Source: Aequorivita antarctica
Lineage (GTDB): Bacteria; Bacteroidota; Bacteroidia; Flavobacteriales; Flavobacteriaceae
Assembly (NCBI RefSeq): GCF_007997155.1
Contig: NZ_VORT01000004.1
Span: 1-64,000 of the forward strand
DNA length: 64,000 bases
Direction: 5' to 3'
Under the pieces are notes generated by a model. That model was not told the DNA's origin. It did no database searches and saw only the letters and a list, made by a program, of their open reading frames with translations. Shown here in pieces: positions 15,406-24,927 of the stretch. The stretch's first letter is position 1, and each line of letters opens with the position of its first letter. A program made the translations under genes and the position numbers.

Positions 15406-16251
15406 ATGAAAAAGATTATTTTCCTTTTTTCTGCTTTGATACTTACTGCTGGTATTCAGGCACAAATTCAAACACCACAGCCAAGTCCGTTTCAAAAAAT
15501 TGAACAAAAAGTAGGGCTTACAGATGTAACCCTAGAATATTCAAGACCTTCTATGAAAGGTAGAACCATTATGGGAAATCTGGTTCCTTATGACGCTATG
15601 TGGCGCACAGGAGCTAACGCAAACACAAAAATCACTTTTAGCGAAGATGTGGAAGTAGGTGGTAAAACTTTAAAAGCCGGTAGTTATGCAGTTTATACTA
15701 AACCAGGTACTTCAAACTGGGATGTATATTTCTATAGCGACACTTCAAATTGGGGAACTCCAGAAAAGTGGGACGACAGTAAGGTAGCTGCTCAGGTTTC
15801 TGTTCAAGCCTATCCAATGCCTATGAACATTGAAACATTCACAATGAGTTTTGACGATTTGAAAAATGACTCAGCAATGTTGGGGATGCTTTGGGAAAAA
15901 ACATACGTGGGCGTGCCTATTAAATTCAATACTGATAAAACAGTTACTGCAAGTATAGAAAGAGCAATGAGTGGTCCAACGGCTAACGATTATTATTCGT
16001 CTGCGGTTTACTATCTTGATGCAGGAAAAGATATTAACCAAGCGAAAGTTTGGATTGATAAGGCTATTAATATGAACAAAGAGCCTGCTTTTTGGCAACT
16101 TCGTCAAAAATCTTTAATCTATGCAAAAGCCGGTGATAAAAAAGGAGCTATTGAAGCTGCTAAAAAGTCAAAAGAGCTTGCAAAAGCTGCTGGGAATAAT
16201 GACTATGTGGCTTTAAATGAAAAATCTTTAAAAGAATGGGGCGCAATGTAA
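15406..16251 (+). CDS. DUF2911 domain secreted protein
   Basis: 281 residues. Signal peptide MKKIIFLFSALILTAGIQAQ, then the DUF2911 domain: PSPFQKIEQKVGLTDVTLEYSRPSMKGRTIMG, MWRTGANANTKITFSEDV and a W-rich region around DVYFYSDTSNWG. The C-terminal third is a helical, TPR-like stretch (KVWIDKAINMNKEPAFW, GDKKGAIEAAKKS). It is a periplasmic protein of unknown function, common in Bacteroidota, followed directly by a strong terminator. Confidence 0.88.
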   Translation: MKKIIFLFSALILTAGIQAQIQTPQPSPFQKIEQKVGLTDVTLEYSRPSMKGRTIMGNLVPYDAMWRTGANANTKITFSEDVEVGGKTLKAGSYAVYTKPGTSNWDVYFYSDTSNWGTPEKWDDSKVAAQVSVQAYPMPMNIETFTMSFDDLKNDSAMLGMLWEKTYVGVPIKFNTDKTVTASIERAMSGPTANDYYSSAVYYLDAGKDINQAKVWIDKAINMNKEPAFWQLRQKSLIYAKAGDKKGAIEAAKKSKELAKAAGNNDYVALNEKSLKEWGAM

Positions 16252-16270
16252 TAGCTTCTATTCATTATAC

Positions 16271-16301
16271 AAAAAAGCCCCGAACTTTCGGGGCTTTTTT
16301 T
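16271..16301. terminator. Bidirectional terminator
   Basis: AAAAAGCCCCGA and TCGGGGCTTTTT form a GC-rich stem with T-runs on both strands. It serves the DUF2911 gene (plus) and overlaps the stop of the converging 16300-16752 gene. Confidence 0.9.
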
Positions 16302-16752
16302 ATTTTGGACCCTTGGGACCTTTTTCACCTTTGCCATGTCGGTATCGGTCTAAAAGCTCTCTTTTAAAATCGTCTTCCGCTTTTTTAAGGATGATTATTT
16401 TTTTAGGTGAAATCACAGCTCGAAGTTCAGTAATCATCTGCTTGCGCAGCGCCAACTCCTCACTTTCCAAAGATAAACTTGTGTCAATTAAAGCATTGGC
16501 ATCAGATTCGCTCATACTATCCAATCCATCGCGCAGTTTTTGGTATATCTCACTTTTTTCTTTCTTTCGAAGGTCATGGAACTTTTCATCATATTTATTA
16601 TAGACGGGCCAAAATTTCTCCGCCTCAGATGGCGTAAGCGATAATTGTTGAGTAATATAAGCTGTCTTTAACGCTTTAATTTTTTCATGCTTTCCGTCCT
16701 GCGCGTGCATTGTTATTGTTGCAAGCAGGAATATAAAAATCAATTTTTTCAT
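16300..16752 (-). CDS. Spy/CpxP-like periplasmic protein
   Basis: 150 residues. Signal peptide MKKLIFIFLLATITMHAQ, then a helical domain with LSLTPSEAEKFWPVYNKYDEKF (an LTxxQ-like motif in Spy/CpxP proteins), long charged helices, and a Gly/Pro/Lys-rich tail (GKGEKGPKGPK). Such proteins bind misfolded envelope proteins. It is the last gene of the ECF sigma operon: its start overlaps the stop of the membrane-protein gene by 4 bases. It may therefore be an envelope stress sensor or effector. Confidence 0.75.
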   Translation of the reverse strand: MKKLIFIFLLATITMHAQDGKHEKIKALKTAYITQQLSLTPSEAEKFWPVYNKYDEKFHDLRKKEKSEIYQKLRDGLDSMSESDANALIDTSLSLESEELALRKQMITELRAVISPKKIIILKKAEDDFKRELLDRYRHGKGEKGPKGPK

Positions 16753-17249
16753 TGTTCGTTTATTAAAGTTTCTTCATCCACATTTTCCAAAATATAATTT
16801 TCCAGTGTGGTTTCTGAAAATTGATGGTCTTCAAGCTTTAAATCGGTAATGTCTTCATCGTTAATAAAGGTAGTAAGATCATAAATATCTAAATTCAAAT
16901 TACCATCTTCAATATAGGTGTCAATAGCTGCCAATTGCAGAGAGTCCAAACTTGAATTATCTGAATTAGTGTTGAAAACAGTGAAACCAATAATCACGCT
17001 AGCTGCGATTGCTGCTGCGTAACCAAAATATTTCTTCGGAAATAGCTGAATAACTTTCGCAGGTTTTTCTGAAGCAATAACCGTTTTCAAAATCTGTTCT
17101 CCCAAATTATCAAAATAACCATCTGGAGCTTTGAATCCAGCTGATTTCGGGAAGTTTTCTTCTGAAAGTTTGCTGTACAAGCGCTCCTCGAAACTCTCGA
17201 AATAATTTTCAGGGGTTTTAAAACCAGATATGTTTTTGTTTTCTTTCAT
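16749..17249 (-). CDS. Putative anti-sigma factor, single-pass membrane protein
   Basis: 166 residues. Cytoplasmic N-terminal half with two copies of a FKTPENYF/FKAPDGYF motif (residues 9-16 and 41-48), one membrane segment (YFGYAAAIAASVIIGFTVF), then an acidic periplasmic tail. Encoded between the ECF sigma gene and the Spy-like gene with close or overlapping spacing, so it is presumed to hold the sigma factor at the membrane. No zinc (ZAS) motif is visible, so the inhibition mode is open. Confidence 0.7.
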   Translation of the reverse strand: MKENKNISGFKTPENYFESFEERLYSKLSEENFPKSAGFKAPDGYFDNLGEQILKTVIASEKPAKVIQLFPKKYFGYAAAIAASVIIGFTVFNTNSDNSSLDSLQLAAIDTYIEDGNLNLDIYDLTTFINDEDITDLKLEDHQFSETTLENYILENVDEETLINEQ

Positions 17250-17273
17250 CGTTTAATTAGGACTTGAAAAACC

Positions 17274-17828
17274 TTAAAGAGTTTCATCCTGTGTCTTTAT
17301 GAATTCGGTAATTTTCTTCACAGCAATGTGATAGCTGCTTTTCAACCCTCCCACAGAGGTTTCCAGTATTTCCGAAAGTTCCTCGAAAGTATGGTCTTCA
17401 AAATATTTCATTGTGAAAATCAATTTTTGCCTTTCTGGGAGTGTTGCAATCGCTTTTTGAAATTGTAGCTGAATGTTGTCACCATCAAAATAAACATCGC
17501 TTTCTAGGTTGCGCAAGGCATTGTCTTTCACATTTTCAATGGAAACATTATTTCGTTTAGCTTTTTTGTTGAGAAATGTTATAGACTCATTGGCTGCAAT
17601 TCTATACATCCAAGTGTGTAACTTACTGTCTCCTTTAAAAGAATTGATATTCCTGAAAATCTTAATGAATGTGTTTTGAAGTACGTCATCAGCATCATCG
17701 TGGTCCAATACCATATTCCGTATTTGCCAGTAGAGCCGTTCCTTGTACTGCTTAACAAGTTCCCGAAATGCGGCTTCTTTGTCCGTTTCGGTCTGTAATG
17801 CCATTACAAGTTCTTGTTCTTCAACCAT
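17274..17828 (-). CDS. ECF RNA polymerase sigma factor
   Basis: 184 residues. Sigma region 2: ERLYWQIRNMVLDHDDADDVLQNTFIKIFRNINSFKGDSKLHTWMYRIAANESI. Region 4: LPERQKLIFTMKYFEDHTFEELSEILETSVGGLKSSYHIAVKKI. No region 1.1 or 3, so extracytoplasmic-function type. First gene of an operon with a membrane protein and a Spy-like protein, as in a sigma/anti-sigma/envelope-stress module. Confidence 0.93.
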   Translation of the reverse strand: MVEEQELVMALQTETDKEAAFRELVKQYKERLYWQIRNMVLDHDDADDVLQNTFIKIFRNINSFKGDSKLHTWMYRIAANESITFLNKKAKRNNVSIENVKDNALRNLESDVYFDGDNIQLQFQKAIATLPERQKLIFTMKYFEDHTFEELSEILETSVGGLKSSYHIAVKKITEFIKTQDETL

Positions 17829-17893
17829 TTTTAAGTGCGCAACTTATTTATAGGACTAAGTTACAGAACAATGGTTTAATTGAGAGCGTAAAA

Positions 17894-19720
17894 TTACGCA
17901 AGCGATTGCATTTCCACCAAGCTGTAGTAAACTCCTTTTTTCTCCAAAAGTTCTTGGTGTTTGCCCTGTTCCACAATTTTTCCTTTAGAAAGAACAACAA
18001 TATTATCTGCATTTTGAATAGTAGAAAGGCGGTGTGCAATAACGATGGAGGTTCTGTTCTTCATCATTTTCTCCAAGGCATCTTGCACCAAACGTTCGCT
18101 TTCGGTATCCAAAGCGGAAGTTGCTTCGTCTAAAATCATAATAGGAGGATTTTTCAGAACGGCTCGTGCAATGCTCAAGCGTTGTTTCTGTCCACCGCTT
18201 AGTTTGTTTCCACTATCACCAATGTTGGTTTCAAAACCTTCGGGAAGATCTTTTATGAATTCGTAAGAATTGCTAATTTCAGCGGCTTCCATCAACTCTG
18301 CTTCGGTAGCTAAAGGTTTGCCAAGTTTTAGATTGTTGCCCACAGAATCATTAAAAAGAATGGAATCCTGAGAAACAATCCCCATTAAACCGCGTAATGA
18401 TCTTTTTGAAATATTTTTTATATCTACGCCATCTATTTCGATGCTACCTTTATTTACGTCATAAAAACGTGTCAATAAGTTTGCAATCGTACTTTTTCCA
18501 CTACCTGATTGGCCAACGAGTGCAACGGTTTTTCCTTTTGGGATTTCCAAAGAAAAGTCTTTCAAAACGTATTGGTCTTCATATTTAAAAGAAATGTTTT
18601 TTATTGAAATAACACCATCAAAACCCTCCTTTTGAACAGGATTTTCAATATCGGTAATGGTGTTTTCGGCTTCCAGTAATTCCAATATACGATGTGCAGA
18701 ACCGTCGGCGCGCTTTATGGAATAGCTTGCTTTTGCAATAGCTTTGGCGGGTGTAAGGATATTATAGGCCAACATAATGTAACCAATGAAGAAACTTGCT
18801 TCCAGTGTTCTATCAACAAAAACCAAATAGCCTCCGTACACCAAAAGTACCCCAATAGTAATAATCCCTAAAAGTTCGCTTACTGGAGAAGCAAGGTTTT
18901 GCCTATTCATTACTTTATTAGAATGCTTATAAAATCGTTCGTTACTGTCCTCAAATTTATTTTGAAACAATTTTTCAGCGTGAAAAGCTTTAATAATGCG
19001 CAATCCGCCCATTGTTTCTTCTAATATTGAAAGGAAAACCCCCTGTTCTTCCTGTACTTTTAGGGAGCCTTTTTTCAATGATTTTCCAATTTTTGAAATC
19101 AGAAACCCGGAAATCGGTAAAAATAAAAACACAAAAAGTGTCAATTTAGGACTTATAAAAAGCATCGTTGCCAATGAAAAAATGATGGTCAAGGGTTCGC
19201 GTACAATCATTTCCAAAACGGAAAGCACCGAATTTTTCACTTCGTCCACATCGCCGCTCAATCGGGAGATTGTATCACCCTTTCTTTTTTCGGAATAAAA
19301 GGCCAACGGAAAACTAATTACCTTACTGTAAAGGTCGTTTCGAAGATCCTTCAATACCCCATTTCGAAGAAAAGTGGAATAAAACATGGCCAAATAATTA
19401 CTCAAATTTTTCAATAAAAAGAGCGAAATTATAATGCCCACCATATACATGAGCACCTTAAACTCGCCTTGATTATTGATGTTTTCAACGATAAAATAAT
19501 TAAGGTATTCCTGCGAAAAATCTTTTATATTCGAAATTCCACTATAAACCGGTTTTGGGCCAAGTGTACGTTGATCGCTAAATATTATTTCTAAAACAGG
19601 TATCAGTGCCACAAAAGAAAGGGTACTGAACAGTGCATATAATATGTTGAAAAAGATATTAAGAAAAGCATATCTTTTATAGGGGTAGGCGTAGCGCAGT
19701 ATTTTTCTGAAATAATTCAT
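17894..19720 (-). CDS. ABC exporter, fused permease and ATPase (MsbA-like)
   Basis: 608 residues. Six-helix transmembrane domain to about residue 330, then an NBD: Walker A LVGQSGSGKSTIANLL, Q-loop GIVSQDSILFN, signature LSGGQKQRLSIARA, Walker B IMILDEATSALDTESE and switch His in VIAHRLSTIQNAD. Half-transporter acting as homodimer; lipid, LPS-core or drug export cannot be told apart. Its ATG shares one base with the stop of the phosphosugar mutase gene. Confidence 0.93.
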   Translation of the reverse strand: MNYFRKILRYAYPYKRYAFLNIFFNILYALFSTLSFVALIPVLEIIFSDQRTLGPKPVYSGISNIKDFSQEYLNYFIVENINNQGEFKVLMYMVGIIISLFLLKNLSNYLAMFYSTFLRNGVLKDLRNDLYSKVISFPLAFYSEKRKGDTISRLSGDVDEVKNSVLSVLEMIVREPLTIIFSLATMLFISPKLTLFVFLFLPISGFLISKIGKSLKKGSLKVQEEQGVFLSILEETMGGLRIIKAFHAEKLFQNKFEDSNERFYKHSNKVMNRQNLASPVSELLGIITIGVLLVYGGYLVFVDRTLEASFFIGYIMLAYNILTPAKAIAKASYSIKRADGSAHRILELLEAENTITDIENPVQKEGFDGVISIKNISFKYEDQYVLKDFSLEIPKGKTVALVGQSGSGKSTIANLLTRFYDVNKGSIEIDGVDIKNISKRSLRGLMGIVSQDSILFNDSVGNNLKLGKPLATEAELMEAAEISNSYEFIKDLPEGFETNIGDSGNKLSGGQKQRLSIARAVLKNPPIMILDEATSALDTESERLVQDALEKMMKNRTSIVIAHRLSTIQNADNIVVLSKGKIVEQGKHQELLEKKGVYYSLVEMQSLA

Positions 19721-21435
19721 TAATTCACGTTTAGTTGCGCGGCGATAGCGTCAATTTTTTTCTGAAGAATCTCTTCAAAATTTTTGGTTTCCAAAGTATT
19801 CACGCTAATGTAGAACTTTATTTTCGGTTCTGTGCCGCTGGGCCGTGCTGCAATTTTACTGCCGTCTTCGGTATAATAAATCAAAACGTTGGATTTTGGC
19901 AGATTAAGTGACAAAGTTTCCTGTTTTAAGAAATTTATGGACTCATTTTTTAAAATATCATCCATCCGTACCACTTTACTTCCGGCGATTTCTTTAAAAG
20001 GATTTTCGCGAAGCGCTTTCATCATTGCTGAGATCTCCTCGGCGCCTTGCTTTCCCTTCTTGGTGATTGAAATTAAATGCTCCCGATAGTTGCCGAATTG
20101 ATTGTAAACGTCATTCAAATACTGAAACATACTGCTTCCGGCATTCTTTTTTTGCGCTGCAATTTCACAAGCGAGTAGAGTAGCAGTAACGGCGTCTTTA
20201 TCCCTTACAAAATCGCCAACCAAATAGCCGAAACTTTCTTCACCACCACCAATAAAATCAAGCTCGGGAAAGTCTTTGATCATTTTGGCAATCCACTTAA
20301 AACCTGTGAGTCCTTCAATATACTTTACGTTGAAATGTTTAGCAATTTTTTCAACCATTGGAGTTGAAACTATTGTGGAAGCAACAAACTGGTTTCCGTT
20401 GAGATTTCCAGCTTTTTTCCATTGCTCCAAAAGGAAATGCGTCATCAAAACCATTGTCTGGTTTCCGTTGAGCAAAACCATTTCATTTTTATCATTTCTA
20501 ACCGCAACACCCAAGCGGTCACAATCTGGATCGGTACCAATTACGATGTCTGCGTTTTCTTTTCCGGCAAGTTCTAAAGCCATTTTTAAAGCGGCTGGCT
20601 CTTCCGGATTTGGCGATTTTACAGTGGGAAAATCACCATTTGGCTCTGCTTGCTCTTCAACAATCAACACATTGTTGAAGCCAGCGTGCTCCAAAACCTT
20701 TGGAATCATTGTTATTGAAGTGCCGTGAAGCGAAGTGAAGACAATTTTTAAGTTGTCTTTAGCTTCTTTTGAAGTATTAAAAGTTCCGTTTTCAACTGAA
20801 GCTTTTGTGAAAGCGTCATCAACTTCGACATCTATATATTGAATCAAACTTTCGTTTGCTTCAAATTTTATGTCTTCGTATTTAAGTGAATTTATTTCAG
20901 CGATAATTTCGCCATCCTGCGGTGGAACCAGCTGTCCGCCATCTTCCCAATACACTTTGTAACCGTTGTATTCCGGCGGATTGTGAGAAGCCGTTAAAAC
21001 AATTCCGGCCTGACAATCTAAATATTTTACAGCAAAGGAAAGCTCTGGTGTGGGGCGTAATTCTGAAAAAAGAAAAACTTTTATTTCGTTTGCAGAAAAC
21101 ACATCCGACACCACTTTTGCAAATTCTTTGCTATTGTGACGGCAATCGTAGGCAATGGCTACCTTAATTTCCTGACTCGGGAATTGCTTTTTTAGATAAT
21201 TTGAAAGCCCTTGTGTGTTTTTCCCCAAGGTGTATTTGTTGATTCGGTTATCACCAAGCCCCATTATGCCTCGCATTCCCCCGGTACCGAACTCCAGATT
21301 TTTATAAAAACTGTCCTCCAATCCATCAGGATCGTAGGCAATCATTTCTTTAATATCGTGCTGGGTTTTTTCGTCGAAAAAAGGGGTGAGCCATTGGTTA
21401 ACTCGGGCTAAAATTTTCGGATCTACGTAAATCAT
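19720..21435 (-). CDS. Phospho-sugar mutase (PGM/PMM family)
   Basis: 571 residues, alpha-D-phosphohexomutase. Phosphoserine loop TASHNPPEYNGYKVYW, metal loop GTDPDCDRLGVA, sugar loop GGGEESFGYLVGD and phosphate loop RPSGTEPKIKFYI are all intact. It interconverts hexose 1- and 6-phosphates (glucose and/or mannose). Length fits the larger PGM2-like bacterial group. It overlaps the ABC exporter by one base, so the exporter may carry a sugar-containing product. Confidence 0.95.
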   Translation of the reverse strand: MIYVDPKILARVNQWLTPFFDEKTQHDIKEMIAYDPDGLEDSFYKNLEFGTGGMRGIMGLGDNRINKYTLGKNTQGLSNYLKKQFPSQEIKVAIAYDCRHNSKEFAKVVSDVFSANEIKVFLFSELRPTPELSFAVKYLDCQAGIVLTASHNPPEYNGYKVYWEDGGQLVPPQDGEIIAEINSLKYEDIKFEANESLIQYIDVEVDDAFTKASVENGTFNTSKEAKDNLKIVFTSLHGTSITMIPKVLEHAGFNNVLIVEEQAEPNGDFPTVKSPNPEEPAALKMALELAGKENADIVIGTDPDCDRLGVAVRNDKNEMVLLNGNQTMVLMTHFLLEQWKKAGNLNGNQFVASTIVSTPMVEKIAKHFNVKYIEGLTGFKWIAKMIKDFPELDFIGGGEESFGYLVGDFVRDKDAVTATLLACEIAAQKKNAGSSMFQYLNDVYNQFGNYREHLISITKKGKQGAEEISAMMKALRENPFKEIAGSKVVRMDDILKNESINFLKQETLSLNLPKSNVLIYYTEDGSKIAARPSGTEPKIKFYISVNTLETKNFEEILQKKIDAIAAQLNVN

Positions 21436-21576
21436 TCGCTTAAATTAAGGTGCAAAAGTAAGTATTAATAAGGTGCTTTTGAGAATTCCGATTTTATATA
21501 AATAAAAAACGCTTTGCTCTCGGTGTTTTTTGTGGAAATAAAGTGTTAGCATAAAAAAACTCCGAGGACACAATGT

Positions 21577-22518
21577 TTAAACTTGTTCTTTGATTATGTA
21601 ATTTCGTGAGTCTTTCTTGCTTCTAAGAATCAATTCGCCTAAAAATCCAGCGAGGAAAAGTTGGGTTCCCAGAATCATTGCGGTTAGGGCGATAAAAAAC
21701 TCAGGCCGTTCTGCAATGAGCCTTCCGGCTGGGTTTAAAAAAAGTTTATCGATACCAAGAAAAAAAGCAAAACAAAACCCTATAAAAAGCATACCCGCTC
21801 CCCAAGCGCCAAAAAGATGCATCGGCCGTTTCCCAAATCTTGATAAAAACCAAATAGTTATCAAATCCAAAAAGCCACGAATAAAGCGTTCTGCACCAAA
21901 TTTTGTGGTCCCATACTTTCGGGCTTGATGTAAAACAGGTTTTTCTGAAATCTTGCTGAAGCCTGCATTTTTCGCTAACACAGGAATATAACGATGCATT
22001 TCGCCAGTTACTTCGATGGATTTTACAACATCTTTTTTATAAGCTTTCAGACCGCAATTGAAGTCGTGCAATTTTACACCTGAAGTTTTCCGAGCTGCAT
22101 AATTGAACAATTTGGAAGGCATGTTTTTACTGATAACTGAATCATACCGTTTCTTTTTCCAGCCTGAAACAAGATCAAAACCTTCCTCAATAATCATTTT
22201 GTATAGTTCCGGAATCTCTTCAGGATTGTCCTGCAAATCGGCATCCATCGTAATTATCACATCCCCTTTTGCCATTGCAAAACCTGCATGTAATGCTTGC
22301 GATTTTCCGTAGTTTTTCTGAAAGCGTATTCCTTTTACATTTGAATTTTCTTCAGAAAGTTTTTCAATTATTTCCCAAGAATTATCTGTGCTACCATCGT
22401 CTATAAAAATTAGCTCGTATAAAAAACCATTGGATTGCATTACGGATGCAATCCAACGGTATAATTCATTAAGCGATTCTTCTTCGTTAAGAAGTGGGAT
22501 GACAATGGAAATATTCAT
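21577..22518 (-). CDS. Family 2 glycosyltransferase, DPM/GtrB-like
   Basis: 313 residues. GT-A domain: ISIVIPLLNEEESLNELYRWI, FIDDGSTDNSWEI, and the metal-binding DADLQDNPEEIPEL. Two C-terminal membrane helices (about 235-260 and 272-295) as in undecaprenyl-phosphate glycosyltransferases. It probably loads a sugar onto polyprenyl phosphate at the membrane. Nine bases upstream lies the DUF4199 gene, so they share a transcript. Confidence 0.9.
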   Translation of the reverse strand: MNISIVIPLLNEEESLNELYRWIASVMQSNGFLYELIFIDDGSTDNSWEIIEKLSEENSNVKGIRFQKNYGKSQALHAGFAMAKGDVIITMDADLQDNPEEIPELYKMIIEEGFDLVSGWKKKRYDSVISKNMPSKLFNYAARKTSGVKLHDFNCGLKAYKKDVVKSIEVTGEMHRYIPVLAKNAGFSKISEKPVLHQARKYGTTKFGAERFIRGFLDLITIWFLSRFGKRPMHLFGAWGAGMLFIGFCFAFFLGIDKLFLNPAGRLIAERPEFFIALTAMILGTQLFLAGFLGELILRSKKDSRNYIIKEQV

Positions 22519-22526
22519 TCAGATAA

Positions 22527-23057
22527 TTAAATTTGTTGTGGTGGGTTTTTCTTCATTATTAAACCTGCAATTAATGAAATGATAAATCCAAAAAACAAAG
22601 TTGCTATTATTGCAAAGGCAGACATTATCCAAGGTGTCATAAATTTGGCAGAAATTTCTAGACTATTTTCTATTTGTTCCTGAGACATGTTTGGATAATT
22701 TTCAATCATTTGTTCTCTAGAAAAATCTAAAGTTTTTTGAATAAAATCAGGATCAATAAAATTCATAAAGATATAATTGAAAATAACTGCTATAATCCCT
22801 GCAACTAGGCTTATTGCCAAACCTACTTTTAAAGACTGACTCAGGGTAAGAAAGCCTGCATTAATAGTTTTGAATGCTTTAATACCATAAACAATAGCGG
22901 TTACTGAAATAAGCAACTGTAAGACGGTTAGCCACCAAGGACGATCTATATGAACATCCAATACATAAGAGATAACTTGTAAGGCAATTGAAAGTAATGC
23001 TAATAGAACTCCATAGTTGAGTGCTATTTTTTTTAAAGAAGCTGTTTGAGTTTCCAT
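22527..23057 (-). CDS. DUF4199 membrane protein
   Basis: 176 residues with four membrane segments (about 12-32, 41-60, 77-100 and 142-167) and an acidic loop between the third and fourth (DFSREQMIENYPNMSQEQIENSLE). Matches DUF4199, a Bacteroidota family without known function that often neighbours the GT2 gene. A minus-strand TATCTTTG box (23093-23100) is a likely promoter for the pair. Confidence 0.87.
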   Translation of the reverse strand: METQTASLKKIALNYGVLLALLSIALQVISYVLDVHIDRPWWLTVLQLLISVTAIVYGIKAFKTINAGFLTLSQSLKVGLAISLVAGIIAVIFNYIFMNFIDPDFIQKTLDFSREQMIENYPNMSQEQIENSLEISAKFMTPWIMSAFAIIATLFFGFIISLIAGLIMKKNPPQQI

Positions 23058-23157
23058 TTTTTAATCGTTTTTTGGTTCGAGTTGTTAGTAAACAAAGATA
23101 GCAAAACGTTACATTTGCGATGGATTTTGAAGAAAATTAAAAAAGTGCACTATTTTG

Positions 23158-23187
23158 TTGCTAATTTCTAATTAATACTTAAATTTG
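23158..23187 (+). promoter_or_regulatory. rpmE promoter
   Basis: TTG (23158-23160), a 19-bp spacer and TAAATTTG (23180-23187) match the Bacteroidota consensus, followed by CAAAC and a 5' leader of about 35 bases. Confidence 0.65.
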
Positions 23188-23225
23188 CAAACTCAAAATC
23201 GAGCGCATTTTAAAAATATATAGAG

Positions 23226-23507
23226 ATGAAAAAAGGTATCCACCCAGAAAATTATAGACTAGTTGCTTTTAAGGACATGAGTAATGAAGATGTTTTCCTT
23301 ACAAAATCAACTGCAGATACTAGAGAGACTATCGAGGTAGATGGTGTTGAGTATCCTTTGGTAAAGATGGAGATTTCACGTTCTTCACACCCTTTTTATA
23401 CTGGAAAAGCAAAACTTATTGATACTGCAGGACGTATTGACAAATTCAAAAACAAATACGACAAGTTTAAAAAACCTGCTGCTACAGAAGCTAAAACTGA
23501 AGAGTAG
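23226..23507 (+). CDS. rpmE2: 50S ribosomal protein L31, type B
   Basis: 93 residues: [19 protein letters not shown], ... [38 protein letters not shown]. The L31 zinc CxxC residues are absent (type B, C- form), and the SSHPFYTG block is the family hallmark. A short Lys/Ala/Glu tail follows. Single gene with own promoter and terminator. Confidence 0.97.
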   Translation: MKKGIHPENYRLVAFKDMSNEDVFLTKSTADTRETIEVDGVEYPLVKMEISRSSHPFYTGKAKLIDTAGRIDKFKNKYDKFKKPAATEAKTEE

Positions 23508-23530
23508 TCTTCAATTTTGATAAAACATAC

Positions 23531-23560
23531 AAAAGCCTTCGAGAAATCGAGGGCTTTTAT
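23531..23560 (+). terminator. rpmE terminator
   Basis: AAAAGCC and GGCTTTT arms with inner TCGA-GAAA-TCGA form a stable hairpin with a short T-tract. Confidence 0.8.
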
Positions 23561-23573
23561 ATTTTAGATTGCC

Positions 23574-23687
23574 GATTAACGATTGTCGATTGCTGAATTT
23601 TTTAGTAATATTGAATAACTAATAAAGATAAGCTTGTTGATTTTTTTTAATCGAAAATCAGCAATCAAAAATCTGCAATCGTTAATC
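23574..23687. repeat. Split inverted repeat in front of the GlmU-like gene
   Basis: Left arm GATTAACGATTG (23574-23585) and GATTGCTGA (23588-23596) are mirrored by TCAGCAATC (23658-23666) and CAATCGTTAATC (23676-23687). The left side also has a near-tandem GATTGYCGATT (23567 and 23581). GATTG-rich intergenic repeats of this kind are common in flavobacteria; function unknown. The right arm ends three bases before the ATG at 23691. Confidence 0.7.
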
Positions 23688-23690
23688 CCA

Positions 23691-24866
23691 ATGAATTATA
23701 TCCTCTTCGACGGCAACGTCCGCAACCAGCTTTTACCCTTCACATTTACGCGTCCTGTGGCAGATATTCGTGTGGGGATTTTGACCATTCGCGAAAAGTG
23801 GGAACACCTTTTAGGCTTCACCACAACTACAGTAACCGAAGATTACCTTTCGGAAAAATATCCTTTTTTGGAATTGGAGAAGAATATTTTAATCAATGCG
23901 TCTTTTCTTCCTTCGGAAAATTTGGTGAACATAATCAAAGGTTTAGAAGAAAACCAAGCTGTATTTTTTGATGAAGAACCTATTGCTTTTTTTACAACAG
24001 AAGGGCAGGAAGTAGATTTTGAAACCTTCGATATAATTCAATATGCACACGATGATGTTTTGAGAATTGAACACTCTTGGGATATTTTTTCAAAAAATGG
24101 CGAAGCGATAAAGCGCGATTTTGAAATGCTTACTAAAGATCGCAAATCGCAACCTATTCCAAAAGCGGTTTGGACTAAAAATCCTGAGAATATATTCATT
24201 GAAGAAGGAGCAATCATTGCGTTCTGCACATTAAATGCTTCCGAAGGTCCCATATATATAGGTAAAGATGCTGAAATAATGGAAGGTGCGTTAGTGCGCG
24301 GCCCATTTGCGTTGTGTGAGTATTCTACATTGAAAATGGGAGCCAAGATTTACACAAACACTACAATTGGACCACATAGTAAAGTTGGGGGAGAAGTGAA
24401 TAATTCTGTGATTTTCGGGTATACTAACAAAGGTCACGATGGGTTTTTGGGAAATTCAGTGTTGGGAGAATGGTGCAATTTGGGAGCGGACACCAACAAT
24501 TCAAACTTAAAGAATAACTACGCTGAAGTACGTCTCTGGGATTACGAAACCGAAGGTTTTGCCCACACCGGACTTCAATTCTGCGGCTTAATGATGGGCG
24601 ACCACAGTAAGTGTGGCATCAATACTATGTTTAATACTGGAACTGTGGTGGGCGTGAGTGCCAATATCTTTGGAAGTGGTTTTCCACGAAATTTTGTCCC
24701 GAGTTTTAGTTGGGGCGGAAGCGGTGGTTTTACAACTTATAAAACCGACAAAGCCTTTGAGGTTGCAAAGGTTGTTATGAGTCGGAGAAGTATAGAGTTT
24801 TCAGAAATGGATGCTAAGATTTTGGAGCACGTTTTTGAAGAGACTTCGAAGTGGCGAAAAGGTTAG
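23691..24866 (+). CDS. GlmU-family sugar nucleotidyl/acyltransferase-like protein
   Basis: 391 residues from the ATG at 23691 (an earlier in-frame ATG at 23634 lies in the inverted repeat and is rejected). N-terminal MNYILFDGNVRNQLLPFTFTRPVADIRVGILTIREKW resembles a nucleotidyltransferase-like domain. From about residue 185 a left-handed beta-helix with hexapeptide repeats follows (IYIGKDAEIMEGALVRGPFALCEYSTLKMGAKIYTNT, GVSANIFGSG). It may act on a sugar phosphate; the exact reaction is unknown. Its last 48 bases are echoed at 26667-26714. Confidence 0.85.
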   Translation: MNYILFDGNVRNQLLPFTFTRPVADIRVGILTIREKWEHLLGFTTTTVTEDYLSEKYPFLELEKNILINASFLPSENLVNIIKGLEENQAVFFDEEPIAFFTTEGQEVDFETFDIIQYAHDDVLRIEHSWDIFSKNGEAIKRDFEMLTKDRKSQPIPKAVWTKNPENIFIEEGAIIAFCTLNASEGPIYIGKDAEIMEGALVRGPFALCEYSTLKMGAKIYTNTTIGPHSKVGGEVNNSVIFGYTNKGHDGFLGNSVLGEWCNLGADTNNSNLKNNYAEVRLWDYETEGFAHTGLQFCGLMMGDHSKCGINTMFNTGTVVGVSANIFGSGFPRNFVPSFSWGGSGGFTTYKTDKAFEVAKVVMSRRSIEFSEMDAKILEHVFEETSKWRKG

Positions 24867-24927
24867 AATAAACCGAATGGAATTAAAGTGTCAAAAATTA
24901 TTCAAGCGTAATTATAAAAATGATTTT